From Saprospiraceae bacterium (lineage in GTDB: Bacteria; Bacteroidota; Bacteroidia; Chitinophagales; Saprospiraceae), in NCBI GenBank assembly GCA_027031145.1, contig JALVEG010000652.1:1-6389 (forward strand): a DNA stretch of 6,389 nt, read 5' to 3'. This document shows positions 4,928-6,389 of this stretch, in pieces. Position 1 is the stretch's first letter, and each line of letters begins with the position of its first letter. The notes beneath the pieces are model-generated. The model saw only the letters and a program-made list of their open reading frames with translations. It was not told the DNA's origin and searched no databases. A program made the position numbers and the translations under genes.

Positions 4928-6389
4928 TTATATCTGCTGTGCTCCTTTCAAAATTAAACTCATCAAGGCAGCATTTTTCAATTCAATTTCTTTAAAATTC
5001 ATATCAGGCAAATCAAAACCAATGATTTTCATATTTCCCGTGCTTAATTTTATTGAATATTTATCAAATTGATAATCATAATAATATGCTGTCTTTGTCA
5101 AACTGAATTTTTTATTATCTATTTTATATTGAATAATATTTTTTTTGTTTAGATCAAAATAGAATCCTTTGTCAGCTTCAAGAAAAGCATTTTTGTCGAG
5201 GAACAAATGTGGTTTTTCCTTGTATGGTGCTCCCGAAGTAGGACAAAATGTGTTGCAATTGCCGCATTCATTGCACCAATCCGCTATAAGCAAGATCTGA
5301 TGACTTTGATTGACCTCAAAAACATTATCCTGTTTTATTACCGGTTGGTTATTTTTTAACACTATCTTTTCCAATGGATAACTTACAGGATCCGTTTGAT
5401 ATGGGAATAATGCCAGATTGGGACAAACCGTAGTGCAAATATTGCAAATTTCATCGCAATACAAACATCTTGAAGCTTCTTTTATAGCTTCTTCTTCTGT
5501 CAAAGTCCTTGTGGTAATACTAAAATCAACAGGGATTTTTGTAGTATGAATATCAACTTCGGAAAAAGACACTTTGCTCTTCATTAATAATAATTCCCTA
5601 TCAGAAATTTCTTTTTTATACCAATTTACTTCCTTTCGCAATTTTATTTTAGCTTTTGCTATGATTTTTTCCGCAATTTTCCTGCCGTCGGCAACTGCAT
5701 TTATCACTGTCGAACCTCCTCGTAAAGCATCTCCGCCGATATATACATTTGGGATTTTTGTTTCGTAACTGTTGTGCTTTTTATGCAATAATTGTTCATC
5801 CACAAAATCAAGGTCAAGATCTTGCCCGATAGCCATAATTATACTATCTGCCTTGATATCAAATTCGGAACCGGGGATAGGAACCGGTTTTCTGCGTCCG
5901 CTTTCATCAGGTTCACCCAATTTGATTTTTGTGCAAAGCAATGCTTTAACCTTGCCTTCTTTTTCGATTATTTTCACCGGTGCAGCGAGTTCCAATATTT
6001 TTACACCTTCTCTTTTTGCTGCTATTATTTCATCTATATCAGCCGGCATTTGTTTAACGGTTCTTCTATAAACAATTGTTACTTTTCCTTTGCTTCCGAC
6101 CAACCGTATTGCAGTTCTGGCGGCATCCATTGCGGTATTTCCTCCGCCGACTATCAAAACTTCCTTGCCCAAATCTATTTTTTGATTATTTTTTACTTTG
6201 AAAAGAAATTCCAAAGGATCAAATACTCCTTTTGCATCTTGTCCGGCGATATTGTATTTCCTTGCTTTTTGCGCACCGGCTGCTATGATTATATAATTAA
6301 ATTCTTTTTGTAATTTTTCAAACAATTGAGAATCCACTTTTTTACCATAATGAATTTTAACTCCTGTTTTTTCAATCGCTTCTATATCT
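4928..6389 (-). CDS. ygfK: YgfK-like flavin/iron-sulfur oxidoreductase ('putative selenate reductase'), C-terminal 486 residues
   Basis: The frame is open to the right edge; the GTG at 6337 is an internal valine, since coding sequence (GVKIHYGKK) continues upstream of it. The part seen is the glutamate-synthase-small-subunit-like domain followed by two iron-sulfur modules. Counting from Val at 6337, the second Rossmann motif IVGGGNTAMDAARTA is at 62-76, then VYRRT (89-93) and MPAD. AIGQD is at 169-173 and the flavin-domain closing motif YIGGDALRGGSTVI at 199-212. Cysteines follow at 291, 294, 298, 301 and 305 (CLYC, CNIC, CP), then 355, 358, 361 and 365 (CNECGNCNTFCP). The second module and its PYKEKP neighbour match my memory of the YgfK C-terminus. 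E. coli YgfK is about 1030 residues, so roughly half is present. It likely passes electrons between NAD(P)H and a partner through flavin and [4Fe-4S] clusters. In purine clusters the natural partner is the molybdenum hydroxylase encoded downstream. The selenate role in the family name is unproven. The TAA stop is at 4930-4928. Confidence 0.92.
   Translation of the reverse strand, partial: DIEAIEKTGVKIHYGKKVDSQLFEKLQKEFNYIIIAAGAQKARKYNIAGQDAKGVFDPLEFLFKVKNNQKIDLGKEVLIVGGGNTAMDAARTAIRLVGSKGKVTIVYRRTVKQMPADIDEIIAAKREGVKILELAAPVKIIEKEGKVKALLCTKIKLGEPDESGRRKPVPIPGSEFDIKADSIIMAIGQDLDLDFVDEQLLHKKHNSYETKIPNVYIGGDALRGGSTVINAVADGRKIAEKIIAKAKIKLRKEVNWYKKEISDRELLLMKSKVSFSEVDIHTTKIPVDFSITTRTLTEEEAIKEASRCLYCDEICNICTTVCPNLALFPYQTDPVSYPLEKIVLKNNQPVIKQDNVFEVNQSHQILLIADWCNECGNCNTFCPTSGAPYKEKPHLFLDKNAFLEADKGFYFDLNKKNIIQYKIDNKKFSLTKTAYYYDYQFDKYSIKLSTGNMKIIGFDLPDMNFKEIELKNAALMSLILKGAQQI

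Noticed and set aside
5574..6313. Plus-strand frames of up to 173 codons opposite ygfK
   Set aside because: The ygfK frame has intact Rossmann and cysteine motifs throughout. The antisense products are Phe/Ser/Cys-rich with no recognisable domain.
6335..6337. GTG as the start of the ygfK product
   Set aside because: The coding frame continues upstream to the window edge with sequence that fits the domain, so this is an internal valine of a gene truncated by the window.

Overview
The window is a single-direction stretch, with every credible gene on the minus strand. It comes from an AT-rich bacterium that is most likely a member of the Bacteroidota. The support for this is the low GC, starts with A-rich leaders and almost no Shine-Dalgarno sequences, one promoter matching the Bacteroidota consensus (TTTG, 20 bases, TAnnTTTG), and a toxin-antitoxin pair of a type common in that phylum. 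No rRNA, tRNA, CRISPR array or intact insertion sequence was seen.

In transcription order (right to left) the layout is as follows. (1) 6389-4928 holds the C-terminal half of a YgfK-like flavin and iron-sulfur oxidoreductase, the 'putative selenate reductase' family. (2) 4927-4847 is an 81-base gap with a near-perfect 25-base palindrome. (3) 4846-3377 is a complete fold-type II PLP enzyme of 489 residues and unassigned reaction. (4) 3376-3152 is a gap with a long imperfect stem-loop and a strong promoter. (5) 3151-2622 is an overlapping antitoxin and RelE/ParE-type toxin pair. (6) 2621-2341 is a 281-base gap without a convincing gene; it has repeats and a misleadingly good Shine-Dalgarno/ATG. 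(7) 2340-1057 is a threonine-synthase-like PLP enzyme with an N-terminal zinc ribbon. (8) 1060-1 is the N-terminal 353 residues of a fused [2Fe-2S]/molybdopterin hydroxylase of the selenium-dependent xanthine dehydrogenase type. It overlaps the previous gene by ATGA and runs off the left edge without a stop.

YgfK, a fused xanthine dehydrogenase and PLP ammonia-lyase-type enzymes are hallmark members of the anaerobic purine (urate/xanthine) degradation clusters known from E. coli (the ygeW-ygfK-xdhD region) and from gut anaerobes. The probable joint role is this: the molybdenum hydroxylase and the YgfK electron-transfer protein handle the redox steps on the purine ring, and the PLP enzymes process amino-acid-like nitrogen intermediates such as 2,3-diaminopropionate. 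The specific substrates of the two PLP enzymes are inference. The toxin-antitoxin block looks like an insertion into this operon. It is visibly more AT-rich than the metabolic genes, brings its own promoter, and is bracketed by a 10-base exact direct repeat and a 14-base inverted repeat (13 of 14 identical).
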